Positions 24,001-35,702 of a DNA stretch of 64,000 nucleotides are shown here, piece by piece (position 1 is the stretch's first letter; every line of letters starts with the position of its first letter). The translations under genes and the position numbers were made by a program. The stretch is from Piper betle (taxonomy: Eukaryota > Streptophyta > Magnoliopsida > Piperales > Piperaceae). The DNA is taken from contig JAURVB010013269.1 of the NCBI GenBank assembly GCA_033002965.1, forward strand, positions 62,001-126,000. Reading direction: 5' to 3'. Under the pieces are notes generated by a model. It searched no databases. It was not told where the DNA came from and worked only from the letters and a program-made list of their open reading frames with translations.

Positions 24001-25527
24001 GTTGTTTTTTTTATTGTTATTGATACTAGGAAAACCCACCTTTATATTATTAAAGTAGATTGATATCCTAAATAATATTCTGCTGTTAATCTATTAAAAA
24101 TGTGATTATATTTATTAATAATTTAAATTATAGATCGTGTGTGAATCTCTTTTATTTTTTATTTTTAAGCCCATAAATTTGTGAATCAGATTTACATAAG
24201 TAACGGGCTTGAATGTGTTTTTTTGGATTAGACTAAAAATTGTATAAAAATTATATAAATACAATATACACTTAAAAGACTAATCTCACTTAAAATTACA
24301 GTCCGCACCCTTGCGCCCACCCCCCACCCCCTCCTGTAAATTCAAGCTATTAATTAGTATTTTCACAACTTACCAACTCCGAATATATACAAAAAGCCAG
24401 CTCGTGAAACTAAGCAAACTTTCATCAAAAGTAGCAGACCCTACAAGCACAATTCGCACTAGTCCAGAGTGGAGAATGATGAAGTCACCACAATTGAGAG
24501 TCGGAGAGATTTAGGTTATTAATTCAGTCGCAAATATTGTAAGATTGATAACTACTTGCATGGATTCAATGAAGAGATTTTGAAAGGCGTCTGAACAAGT
24601 AATGTCGAAATGAGAAATGAATAGTGAATGATCTGACGTTGCACTAGATGAAAATTATTTTGTGTTTGAGAAATATACGCCCTGTGAAAGCTCGTGTTTT
24701 TGCAATGGATAATTGCTAATTAGGATGATTGTTATGATCTACAAATCTGGTGGTTAACTCATGATATACACTTTTTGAAGAACTCCAATGCAAAAAGTAC
24801 ATTTTTTCTCTTGCAGAGATGAAAGTTTTAGCTATCCTTGAACAGTAGCTAGGAAGAGGACTGAGGATCCGTCGAATAGAAGGGGGCTTGACGTGTTAAG
24901 AATGTTTTAGTACAAGAAAATATGGAAGATATCTTGCTTTAAGTCATCCACCATTCTTATCTAGTCATAGGAATTAATGTAATGAAAGACCCATCTATAT
25001 TCAGTATTCATTATGTATGTGTAAATATATATCTGAACGATAACCTCTTACAGGCATGCAATAGTTTTTGTTTACTAATGTTGCCCTTTTAGAGCAGGAC
25101 TGTTGGTGTTTCAATAGGCAAAATTTCCTGAAGTAAAAGATGATATTAAAAGACTAATTTGGTCGTGTTTGTGTAATAAAAAAATGATACTCATTGTGCA
25201 ATACGAAACGTCAAAAAATTGTTTCCAACACGAACACAACCTAAGAGTCGGGGCAATCACGGAAGGCTGGCTAGTTTTATCTTCAATTATTCAAGTGATT
25301 GACAAAAGCCAACCACATCTCTTTCATGCCTACAAATTTTTCATTTTCTAGATTCTTGATTAAGAATAGGTCAACTGTAATGCCCCTCGGCCAGTCCCGT
25401 CGCCCATGCCTTGAGCAGTTCTCGCCACTTTGCGGTCCCGGCTTCCGATGTAAGCAGATACATACATCAACCAAAGGAAAGAAAAGAAGAGCTGTGAATT
25501 TGTGATTTATTAATGTGGGAATTGCAG
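24001..25527. other. AT-rich spacer
   Basis: No gene or known element is recognised. The segment just before 25528 may contain the remains of the first exons of the hydrolase pseudogene, but I could not align them. Confidence 0.4.
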
Positions 25528-26402
25528 GAGTTGGGGATCTACTTCGTGGCGTTTGACATCGAAGAGCGAGGCGCTCGACATCGAAGATCTCGCCTACGAA
25601 TTGGGGCTTGGGGACAAGTTCTACGTTCACACTCTATTTATGGATGCCTCTACTACATACCTCACAGGCAAATTCGTGGAACATGACCTGCTTCACAAGT
25701 CTGTCTTCTTAGTCTGATGTTGATCATCTTCGTTTGGTGCAGACTGGCATGTTCAGTGCTGGTTGTTCCGGTGGTGAATTACTGGTGGCCTTCATTCCCG
25801 TGGAGTTTGGCGAGAGAAGGTTATTGGAAGAAGCTGGTACCGGACCGATGGTCATTATGCTCCTTCTCTGTCTATTGGTGGATGACCCAAAAATGGTTCC
25901 CTTCTTCCGCTCTTTTTTCTGCACATCCCGATATTTTCAGTCGTCAAGACAATGAAATCCTACTAAAGTTGATGCATAACAGGCTTGCCGTGGTGCACCA
26001 ACACTCCCTTCAATGCTTCTACTTGATTTATTTTCGATATGTTATCTAACAAAACTAATGTATGAGTTGATGTTGACAGGATCTATTGACGCAACAAGGA
26101 GTGCATGAATCTTTGTATAGAGATATGATGGTATGGATCGTGGGAGTTCGACCTCATGAAATTGGAGAATCTATTTTCAGATCACAATGAAAGCTCTGTT
26201 CATATCTGGCAAGGGAAAGAGGATAGATAGGCTTGTGCCTTTCTCGCTACGTCTTCTGGCAAAGAAGCTGCCATGGATAAAAGATCATGAGGTCCTCGAT
26301 GGTGGGCACTTGCTAATGCTAGCAGAAGGTATGGCCGATGTCATATTACGATCTCTAATTCTGGGAGAAGATCACTATGATATGTGCATAAATTATATAT
26401 GA
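25528..26402 (+). pseudogene. Alpha/beta-hydrolase superfamily pseudogene
   Basis: This is a remnant of a plant alpha/beta-hydrolase. After an acceptor (ATTGCAG) the protein reads ELGIYFVAFD, then jumps to SKSEALDIEDLAYELGLGDK, having lost the RAGYGESDP-type segment. FYV then runs to SIYGCLYYIPHR, so the GxSxG nucleophile elbow is deleted. A short intron with a GC donor (25666-25740) leads to LVVPVVNYWWPSFPWSLARE and WWMTQKWFPSSALFS. After a second intron come LLTQQGVHESLYRDMM, a frame shift, WEFD...HIWQGKED, a 4-bp duplication (gatagatag), and KKLPWIKDHEVLDGGHLLM with the catalytic-His region. Upstream exons are not found. Several independent lesions and the absent nucleophile make loss of enzyme function certain. 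Confidence 0.85.
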
Positions 26403-27689
26403 GAATAACTGACTAGGAATGATGTTCTACTCATACGGTCCAGATTGAGATTAGAGAAGGGTAGTTTTATTTAGTAGTTATCTTTACTTGTGTAACTTAT
26501 TGTTGAAGAGTATGTAATCTCGTAACTACAAGGAATGGAGATAGATTTGGAGTTGCAAAAACTATCGTCTTCCTTTTCTGGAGCTCGAGGGCTTTCTCCT
26601 TTATCCCCCTTATGGGTTATCATCTCTCCATCCTAAATTCGTCTATTTTCCTCCCATTCCGTCTCTAAAATTACTACTTTTTATCATGAAATTCCTGATA
26701 CAAATTAAGTTCGTATCACACTACTCTGTTGATTTACAGGGAAAAACTCAGTCTTTCTTTTGCAACTACGTTTTTCATAAGCAGTTCTTGTTTCTTAGAT
26801 TCGTGTTTTTGATCCAACACTAGTTGAATTGCACTTTCCTTTGATGGGAGACCATAATACTATATGATGATTGTTGAAGTATATTGTATAAAGTATAAAA
26901 TTGTGCTTTTCAGGGGAAATTTTTTTCTAACTGATTAATTAATAAAATTTGTCAAGACTTCCTGCAATTTCAACCAGTTTGTCACTTGCATTCAAGCTCG
27001 AACACACTGTTAGGTGGGTATTCCTTAACATTTTGTTGAGTTAGTTGCTAGATATCTGGAGGTTTTACAGTGTAGACACTATTGTAGATGAGTAGTCTCC
27101 GCACTTGTTAGGACATACAAATATTTTTTCTAGTCTCATTCTTGACTTCTTTGTCAATATTTTTGATTTATAAAAAGAACGTCACAACTTGTTTTCTCTC
27201 TTGGCAAAATATTTTTTATGAGAGAAATAAACTAATCAAATGTTAGTTTGGATACCTTAGGACTTATTTTTATATTTAATAGTTGCAGATGAGATGCATA
27301 GTCACAAATCAGATGCAATTCTTAATCTTTTTATCAAAGATCATAAAATGTTGCACCTCTAAATTAAGTTGTTTATCGATGGCGTGGTGTACCGATTGAT
27401 TAAGAGCCTCATGATAGTTAGTGAGAGTGAACTCTCACCATGAAAGGTTCATATATGATATGTCGGAATAAATCCATAATAATATAAATATTGTTAAACA
27501 TTATCTCATTCTATACTTAATTGGTTATCAATCATATGGACAAAGAATTTCCAAGCTATTACCATTTTCGACATGCGAGAATGCAAAATCAATAAACATC
27601 TCAATTCATCGCTCATAATATAGATTGAAAATTTCTCCAAACCACCTTTCACACATTCAATTACGCCTATTTGTATTTATCGGGGCGCT

Positions 27690-27835
27690 CATAATATATG
27701 TCGCGCTCGAGCTGGAATGACTGGGGCGGGGTGTTGGTACGGGGGCGGTGACGCGGTGGAGAAAACGGCTATCGGGGCGGCAACGGGGGGACGACGACGT
27801 CGAGGGGGGGGGGGATGGAGAGGGGAGAGGGAATT
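27690..27835. other. Isolated GC-rich island with many G runs
   Basis: The plus strand has runs of G such as GGGGCGGGG, GGGGGCGG, ACGGGGGGACG and a run of nine or more G, in otherwise AT-rich DNA. It resembles a GC-rich first exon or promoter fragment, but no protein similarity is recognised on either strand. Confidence 0.45.
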
Positions 27836-28821
27836 ATGGGGGATGATTGATGGCTGCTAGATTTCAATTCAATGACCATCAATGCATTGCCGGCAAAATG
27901 TAGAGAGCGGACCACAAAAGGAATATATATATATATATACACACACACATGCGCGTGGAAAAGTTTATCTTTGTCAAGGATAAAGAGAGTTTTTTGCCTT
28001 TAATTTAAATTTGGATTGTCCGATTATAAAGATTATTTACACGAACATGACAATTTCTACTTTCTAGATGACACTAAAAAAAGAGAACGGAAAGGAAGAA
28101 AATCTCAAAAATGATGGCCTGCAAATTTAACGTAGAACACTTTAATTTTGTTTACCAATTTCATTGATGCTTTAATGTAGAGGCAAGACATAGTTTCGAT
28201 GTCCGGGTTAGCAATTAAAGATAAAAGTACTCATGTTTTTTTTATAAAATAAAAGACTAATGTTGAATATAAAATAAAATAAAAGTACTGAATATGTGGA
28301 ATATAGCGATCATCCTATGGTACCTAACCAGTAACCACTTGAAGAGGTGGACGATGACTCGATCTTCGTCCTATTGTTTCATCTTCATAATATAAAAAAA
28401 ACCACTGCCGCCAACACGATGATACGAGGAGTAGGGAAGATAAGTGGTGGTAGAAGCCTCTGACATGCATCAGAATACTAAATACGATGAGCTCCTATAA
28501 GATAGTAGTAAAGGTCGTTTATTACTTTGTTGCATAATTATATAATCTACAATGTCTTGTGTAATGGAGAGAAAGCGCATTAATTTTGGGGCTGCACACA
28601 GCCAAGCATCGGTAGGTATATATTTATATTTTGCCGAGCTAAGTGGGACAACAGTAAACTCGGGTCGGTTCAAGGAAGGGAGAGAGCTGGAGCACAAGTG
28701 GTCTACTAAGTTTTGTTATCACAGAAAATAATAAAGCGAGAACTTGATAATTTTAAGAACTTATTTTAAAATATTGGATTTAAGTTATAAAAGGATCATG
28801 ACAAATATACATTTCCTTAAG

Positions 28822-28911
28822 TAAAAGCATCATTACTGTGCATCTGTCGAATCCTATCCAAAGCATTAAAAGCATCATTACTGTGCATCTGTCGAATCCT
28901 ATCCAAAGCAT
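28822..28911. repeat. Exact 45-bp tandem duplication
   Basis: The unit starting TAAAAGCATCATTACTGTGC is present twice without mismatch (28822-28866 and 28867-28911), implying a recent slippage or duplication event. Confidence 0.85.
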
Positions 28912-29811
28912 TAAAAATCAGCTCCTAAAGTTCTCAATTTCGTAATCTACTCTATCATTCCCCTGTTATCACCATAACAATATATTCTAAGCTTTGAAAA
29001 AAAAACCATATATACTTTTTTAAGGTCAGAACTTAGAATGTTGGCGGATTGGCCACATCCAAATTTTTGCGGGTTTCCGCCCACTACACACGTAACAAGG
29101 TATATTCCCGATTTCCCATTGTCCCAAGCGAAAGGTATTCATAATATCTGTCCTTAAGCTGGTAATTAGCGAGAAATCTGCGACCACAAAACCCATAAGC
29201 AGTGCAATATACGAGCGACTACTGCTCCTGGGAGAGTCATGACAATCAAAGGATAAACTTTTTAATCTAGTTGTCAAGGCAAACTAAATAAGTGAATTAT
29301 ATCACCATTGACAATCACTTTGTCAGCTTCACAAAGAGAAGGTCGTGCATATATTTGACAATTACCAACTTTTATGCACTCATAATATGTCAATCACGAG
29401 CCTCACAAATTGCCGAAACCTATACGGTTCGTTAAATACCATTTTCCAACTTTGTATGGATATAGAATATGATAAAATATCATTGGCCACAACTAGAGCT
29501 ATATGCAATTATGGGACTACTGGTAATCAACAAATTCATAATCTAAGCTGTCGACATTGTTACAATCTCAAATATTCTCTTAGAACAAAAAAGATCACCC
29601 CTTTATTGTTTAAAGACAGCAAAATCCACATTGCCCAAATGACAATTGTGAAAAGAACGAAACAAACAAATGGTACATAATGAAACAAGTTATCATCTGA
29701 CAACAAATATTACCTATTGATATCCTTTCTAATAAATTGGCCGCATAAGATCGGATCAATGCAGCTTCACAAATCACACATAATATTCTTGTGACAAACC
29801 TTTGTCCTAAA

Positions 29812-32800
29812 TTACTGAGGGCCTCTTCCAGTTTTAGGGTCAAGAAGCGCTTGATCTTCGTCCTTTAAGATGAAAGGGCCTCTTCCGGGTTTCGTACAGA
29901 TGAAATAGCTCACATCCCCGACGCCAAGTTTTCTTGATGCCGTATGATCTTTTAGTTCAGGTGGCGGTGTCAAGGCCTCAACATCCTTCCTTTCCTTTAA
30001 CCCAGCATCATGCAAAATTGACTGATCTCCCAACACATAACTGAACAAGAAATGAGAGAATAACAATCACACTTCCTTAAAGTTAGACTTCATAAAGAAA
30101 CTACAAAATTGCAGGAGATGTACTTTGTTAATTCATCTTCAGGTGGTGGAAAGTAGAAAAGAAGTCTCCTAACAAGGGCTGCAGCAGTTTTTCTATCACG
30201 TGCAATGAGCACTGCATTAGGCCCAGCATCAAATGTGTAAGCCACCTGAAATCAAGAATGTAATGCTTGACTTCCTTCTGATCACAAAATGTCATTTGCA
30301 ATGTTCTTTGCAAAGTAAAACAAGAATCAAAACAAAGAAATACCTGTTGACTTCCTTCAAAGCGATTCCACTTCTCCACATAATTGATTATTCTGAAAAA
30401 AAATACATTTTCAAGCTATTTGTACGAGACTGAAAAAATTTCCAAGAATTAGTTTGCTCTAAAGTTCAAATCCTTCTAATTTCAATGGATAATCTGAGTT
30501 GCTTACCTATGAGATACTTCGTTCATGTAAAATATAGGAGGACATGTGTCCAAGCAAACAGCGTGAAACTGGTTACTATCAGCACATGTTAGTTTTGCAA
30601 AACTAGAAAAATCTTTATTTTTGATGGCCTCTTCCATTTGTGCTATGCGGTTAGGTACTACCTCCTGCAACATGCAAACATAATTGTGAGGATAATTCGA
30701 AGTTATTCATTCAAAAGACCCAAAACCAAAAAAAAAGCAACTTATATAGTCAGACCATTTTAAATTTTATCAAACAGAATTTTAACTACCGTACAACTTC
30801 AAGATCTAACCCTTATACTTAGCAGAAAAGATCCCTGCACACGTAAATGGAGTACCTTGTATCTGTACTGTAAAAGAGTGCTAGTTTCAACACTCTCGCG
30901 CATTCCTGTTGTGCTACTTGTCTCCTTTTGCTTAGCACTAACCTGAAGTCAAACGTGGGATTTATTCATAAACGTCCAGTAACATTCTTTAAGACTAAAA
31001 TGCCAGTCAGGAATTTAACATGCACAAAAATTCCATTAGAAGAAAACAAATTCATCTATGTTGAAAAAATATAATAAGACACGGGAAAACTTCAATTGTG
31101 AAAGAATGAATAAGTGGCAGTGATAAAATACAGAAAATTTGAAATCATATGGATGATAATTTTCTCAATAAACCATATATACAGGTAGAATCAAACATTG
31201 AAAAGGATAAAGTATGCATCTGATGCTACTCCTACAAGGATTCAAGACAAACAAGAACAAAAAAGGTAAAATTTCCAACCAATACACACCAAAGTTGCAT
31301 TAAAAAATACAGTATCTACGTATAAAGCCCAAAAGAAAGATGACTCCATACCACTGCAATGATTATAACTAGCTCGCTCCAATGAGACTCATCTACAAGC
31401 TGCACAGCAATGCTGTCTTTTCCAGATTCGTCCTAGGCAATAATAAAACACAATCCATCACAGTAATAAAAGTGAAGCGTTATAATGTTAGATTTGAACA
31501 ATTGATAAATAATAAATACAAAAAATGTAGAGAACTTACCGTCCCCATGACCCATTTGACAAATCCACCAAACAGGCTACGGCAGGCACTCCCAGAACCT
31601 TGTCTGTGATGCGACAATAAATCAGAAATTAGAAAATCCACAACAGTATCCCATGGGAGAAATTTGCATCACTTCATTAGCATAGTTGTATTGTTTACGT
31701 TCAAATATATCCATACATGTAGCAGAGTATCTAAATAGCCCAAAAAACAGACCTTGCTATAGCCGAGATAGCCCCAAGATCTTGTTTAACGCACATCAAA
31801 TTAGAAAGGGCGAACACTGCAAAACATTACACGATTTATGGCACCTGTTCATAATTACTTTATAATGAAATTCTCTCTGCCAGAATATAAAATACTCAAG
31901 ATTTTGATTTTTTATAAAAAATAAAAATACAATAAAATTCAAACCAGATGACAAGATCAGGTATCTGGACACAAGACTACTCAAGATCCAGATGAATAAC
32001 AGAAGCATCATTTAAAACAACTTAAACCGAGAATGACAGACTAAAATCAGGTATCACAGACGCACCTGAACATGCCTGTGTCGTGTCTATATATACTTCT
32101 TCTAATGCTTTCAGGAAGTATGAAACTCTTTCACTCCCATAAGAAAATACAGGACAGCAAAAAATGCAAAAAAACTAAGTTTCCAGCTTTTTCTATCCTT
32201 TCAAATGACGTATCACAAAAAGGTAAAAAATATTGTAGCAGATCCCCCAAATTAACAATATCCCGATCATAATCATGCTTTGTGACTCTGCATTCCTCTC
32301 CGTAGGATTCTCATTTATCCTAAAAGCGGCCTAACCCAATGTAAAGATACCAAATAAAGAGGTCAGCCCGTATCCTACACAAAACGAATCATTCGCAATC
32401 ACACTAGCTTTTCCATGTAGCAGGGTATCAGAAAAAAAAGGGAGGGGAGGGGGAGGGAGGGGTGAGTGTACGGCACAAGATCACACTTTTCTAAAATTCT
32501 CTTGCTCACCAAGACATGCAAACCCGGCTGCGGAAGAAGCGAGACCAGCAGCGGTCGGGAAGTTGTTGTAGGAGGCAATATGGAGATGCAACTTTTCCCA
32601 GTCCCCTTTCCCAATCGAGATGCCCTTCTTCTCATCCACAAAGTCACCCGCCCGACTCCAAATCTCCCTCAGACAGCTCTGATACCTGTCCCCGCCCAAC
32701 GAAATCTCCTACGCCATCCACAAAAAGATTCAGGCATTGATCCAATACCCACAAAAGAAAAGTGGTTTGAAGAGGGGATGATAAGAATCGAATCAAATTG

Positions 32801-33059
32801 GAGACTTTTTTAACAAAAAACAAGGACAAGTAGAAAGGAAGCACCTTTCCATTGAGCCACATGCGATCGGAGGCGAAGGAAGGGGAGACGGCGACGGTGG
32901 TGGTGGTGGAGAGGTGGTCGGGGTGGAGGGTGACGCTGATGCTGTCGTTGATGGGGAGGATGAGGGCGTCGTCGCGCTTGCCCCAGTACTTGATGACGGC
33001 GATGTTGGTGGGCGATCTCGCCGTCACCATCAACACCCAATCCTTCGACTCCTCCCCAT
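29812..33059 (-). CDS. MVD: Diphosphomevalonate decarboxylase, ten exons
   Basis: Converts mevalonate 5-diphosphate to isopentenyl diphosphate with ATP, the last step of the mevalonate pathway (cytosol/peroxisome). Exons on the minus strand: 33059-32845, 32708-32510, 31816-31753, 31603-31540, 31432-31352, 30942-30856, 30664-30507, 30392-30344, 30245-30124, 30040-29812; all are GT-AG and in phase. GHMP-kinase-fold signatures are complete: [32 protein letters not shown] (also a PTS2-like peptide), [19 protein letters not shown] (ATP loop), [47 protein letters not shown] and [12 protein letters not shown]. About 422 residues are expected, the normal plant length. The family's start ([14 protein letters not shown]) is found only if the G run after the ATG at 33059-33057 had one more G; as given, that ATG is out of frame. 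An in-frame internal ATG lies in WVLMVTAR. Confidence 0.92.
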
Positions 33060-35702
33060 TTCCTCCTGCAACACCAACACTACCACCAACGACAACGACA
33101 AGAGAGCATAAAGCGAATCCGAAGAAAGCAGATATGCGATCCGATGACGATGAAGACGACAATTGCAGCGATAGAGGAGGAGGAGGGAGAGCAGATAATC
33201 GGGGAAGACAGAGATTCAAAAGGAGCGTGAAATGGCGGCGAGTGGAGGTGGAGATCCGGCTATATGACATATATATATATATATATGTCCGAGGGAGTGG
33301 GAGGTTATGATTACCACATTTAATTTAATGAGGTTTAATGTAATGAGTTTAAGTGGAGTTCAGTGTATAAATTAGAGTTAAGTTTTAATTTTATTTATTT
33401 GTATTTTTAAGCAATTCAAATTAATTAAAATTTAAAAAATTATAATTTAATTTCTCGTTAAGTACTATTTAATGTGTACTTAATGAAGTTGGCTTCGCCC
33501 GAGGGCATCATTATAAAGCTCCGAGTATATGTTAAACACATCAAAAGTAATAGTTAAAATTTAATTGAAAGTTCAAATGTCCAACCAAAGATAACATTAT
33601 TATTTATATTTACAAAAGGTTTGGTCGTGCTATAAAATTTTATCATAAATTTGTTTTTGTTATTATTATAAAGAGTGACAAGCTCACAAAAATAACGATA
33701 GGCAATTACAATTGTAAATATTATTTTGTTCTATAAAAAAAATGAATCAGTCCCCCCTTTCTATTTTCTTATATTTTGCAAAAGTTTTTAAATAATGCCC
33801 CTGTCAATTTATATTGTACTAGTATTTTTCCAAATATAATTTTTAGTTGTTATCGATATCTTTATACTTTCTTAATAAAGAATCTCCCATTAAATCAATC
33901 TTCATTTTTTATTTATCTCCAAGCATTTTTACTATATTTCACAAAAAAAAAGGTTAAAGTATTTGACAATATAATGTAATCCCAAGAGCCGACTAACTTC
34001 TTTGTGCCACACTAAAACTTTCTTTATTTTTCCCCTATCTCATACTTGATTAGATTATGAAAGCATAATTTAAGTAGCTTAGTGACAAAAAAGTAAAGAA
34101 AACTGGCGGTACAGAGTATTGCTCGTACTTATTTTTTAATAATACTTGTTATTCATAGCCTAAGTGGCCGCCCCTTAAAACCTTTTTGAAAAACTGGGTG
34201 TATATTCTTCTCAGGATGCGCAGAGCAAAGGATGTTCTGGTGGATATGAATTTTATAATTTTATAATATGGTGCCATCGATGGGTGATGTGGCAGCCATG
34301 CGATGAAAGGTATGCAAAAGCATGGATGATGAAAAATTCATGCGAACCATCAAATCAATTATGGCTTCGGTATAGGCATTCAAACATTGAACTGTAGTAG
34401 TTTAAAAACAAAACATTGAAATATATGACGAAAGTTCAAAGACATGCAAAATCAATTAACGTAAAATTCTACTTGAAAAAATTTGCATTTTCTAATCTGC
34501 GAATGCATGTAGTCGCAGTCACATAACGCTTCTTGAATTTCCCAATCTTACTGAAGATTGTAAGACAAATGTTAGGACTGGGTGGATAATATATTTCCGC
34601 CCACCATCTGAACTGAAGAAGGGATGAATAACATATTTCTGCCCACCTGAGTGAATTGAATTTCGCAACTTGTAATTTAGTGTATTTTTGACCTAAAAAA
34701 AATGCTTGAAAACTGAGCTCATATATCCTATGACAACTTGACCCAAGGGCAAAGTGATACCCTCTTAGTTCGTTCATTCAATTGCGGTTAACTAAAAATA
34801 AGATCTATAAGCACATTTTAATATATATAATAGATTTTATTATCCGAAATATTAAATATAAAATTAATTTTTTGAAGTCATTAATTTATCACCTTAAAAA
34901 AATTGTCATCGAAATTCTTTTTTTTAGCCCGTAACTACCTTCCTAGTCCACATCTAATTCAGGCCAACAATCTATTCATAAGTAATTAACCAAACTGAAT
35001 CTATAACCACATTCTCATTTATATATTTAATCTAACCTTAAAAACTGTTGAATGTAAGACTAATTTTGGAAGCTATTACATATCCAATAGTGTTCATTCC
35101 AGATAAACCCCATCAAATGAAGACTGATAATCAATTTTGCGAGACTACATACCAAATAGGCTCGCACGCAGACTCCGTTCTTACGCTTAAAGAACATAGA
35201 CCTTGAACTGTTTGCTATACGCCAAAATTCATTTATGCAAAAAAAAAGTGCAAGTCAACAAGCTAAATGTACTGAAGCAACAAAAAAAGTACGATGAGAA
35301 GATAATGAAAACACTAATTATGATAATGATTTTGGTCTTTGTGGGGCTGGGTCTGGTCACTATTTCCACTTTGACGAGGACTTGCATTCAAATCCATGTG
35401 CTCTCGGGGATCGGTCACCTGTTCAAATTATGAACGAGTACCAACAGTAAAATCTGCTTTCTATCAGTTTTTTCATAAATTACAAGTTGTCTTCAGAAAG
35501 CAACTGCATAACTCCGAAACATGGTGCTAATTGCCAATACATGAAAATTGATGTTTAATATGAAGCCGGCAATAATACGATTTGAAGACCACATGACTTT
35601 GGCATCAATTTTACCTTCACCATCATCGGCAAAAATCTAGCCTTTTTGAATGAGGTACATACAAACAATCAGTCTCCCAGTAGTACTGCAGTGCTACGAA
35701 TA
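33060..35702. other. MVD promoter side and AT-rich spacer
   Basis: A (TA)n run near 33262-33287 could supply the TATA box of MVD, and the leader is CT-rich. From 33300 to 35700 the DNA is AT-rich with no recognised gene. The 3' end of the ACT-domain gene begins at 35703. Confidence 0.5.

Larger units (their letters stand above)
26403..29811. other. Spacer with a small GC-rich island and a short tandem duplication
   Basis: Mostly AT-rich and without recognised genes. It contains a GC-rich, G-run-rich patch at about 27690-27835 and an exact 45-bp tandem duplication at 28822-28911. The area beside 29812 is the 3' flank of the MVD gene. Confidence 0.5.
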
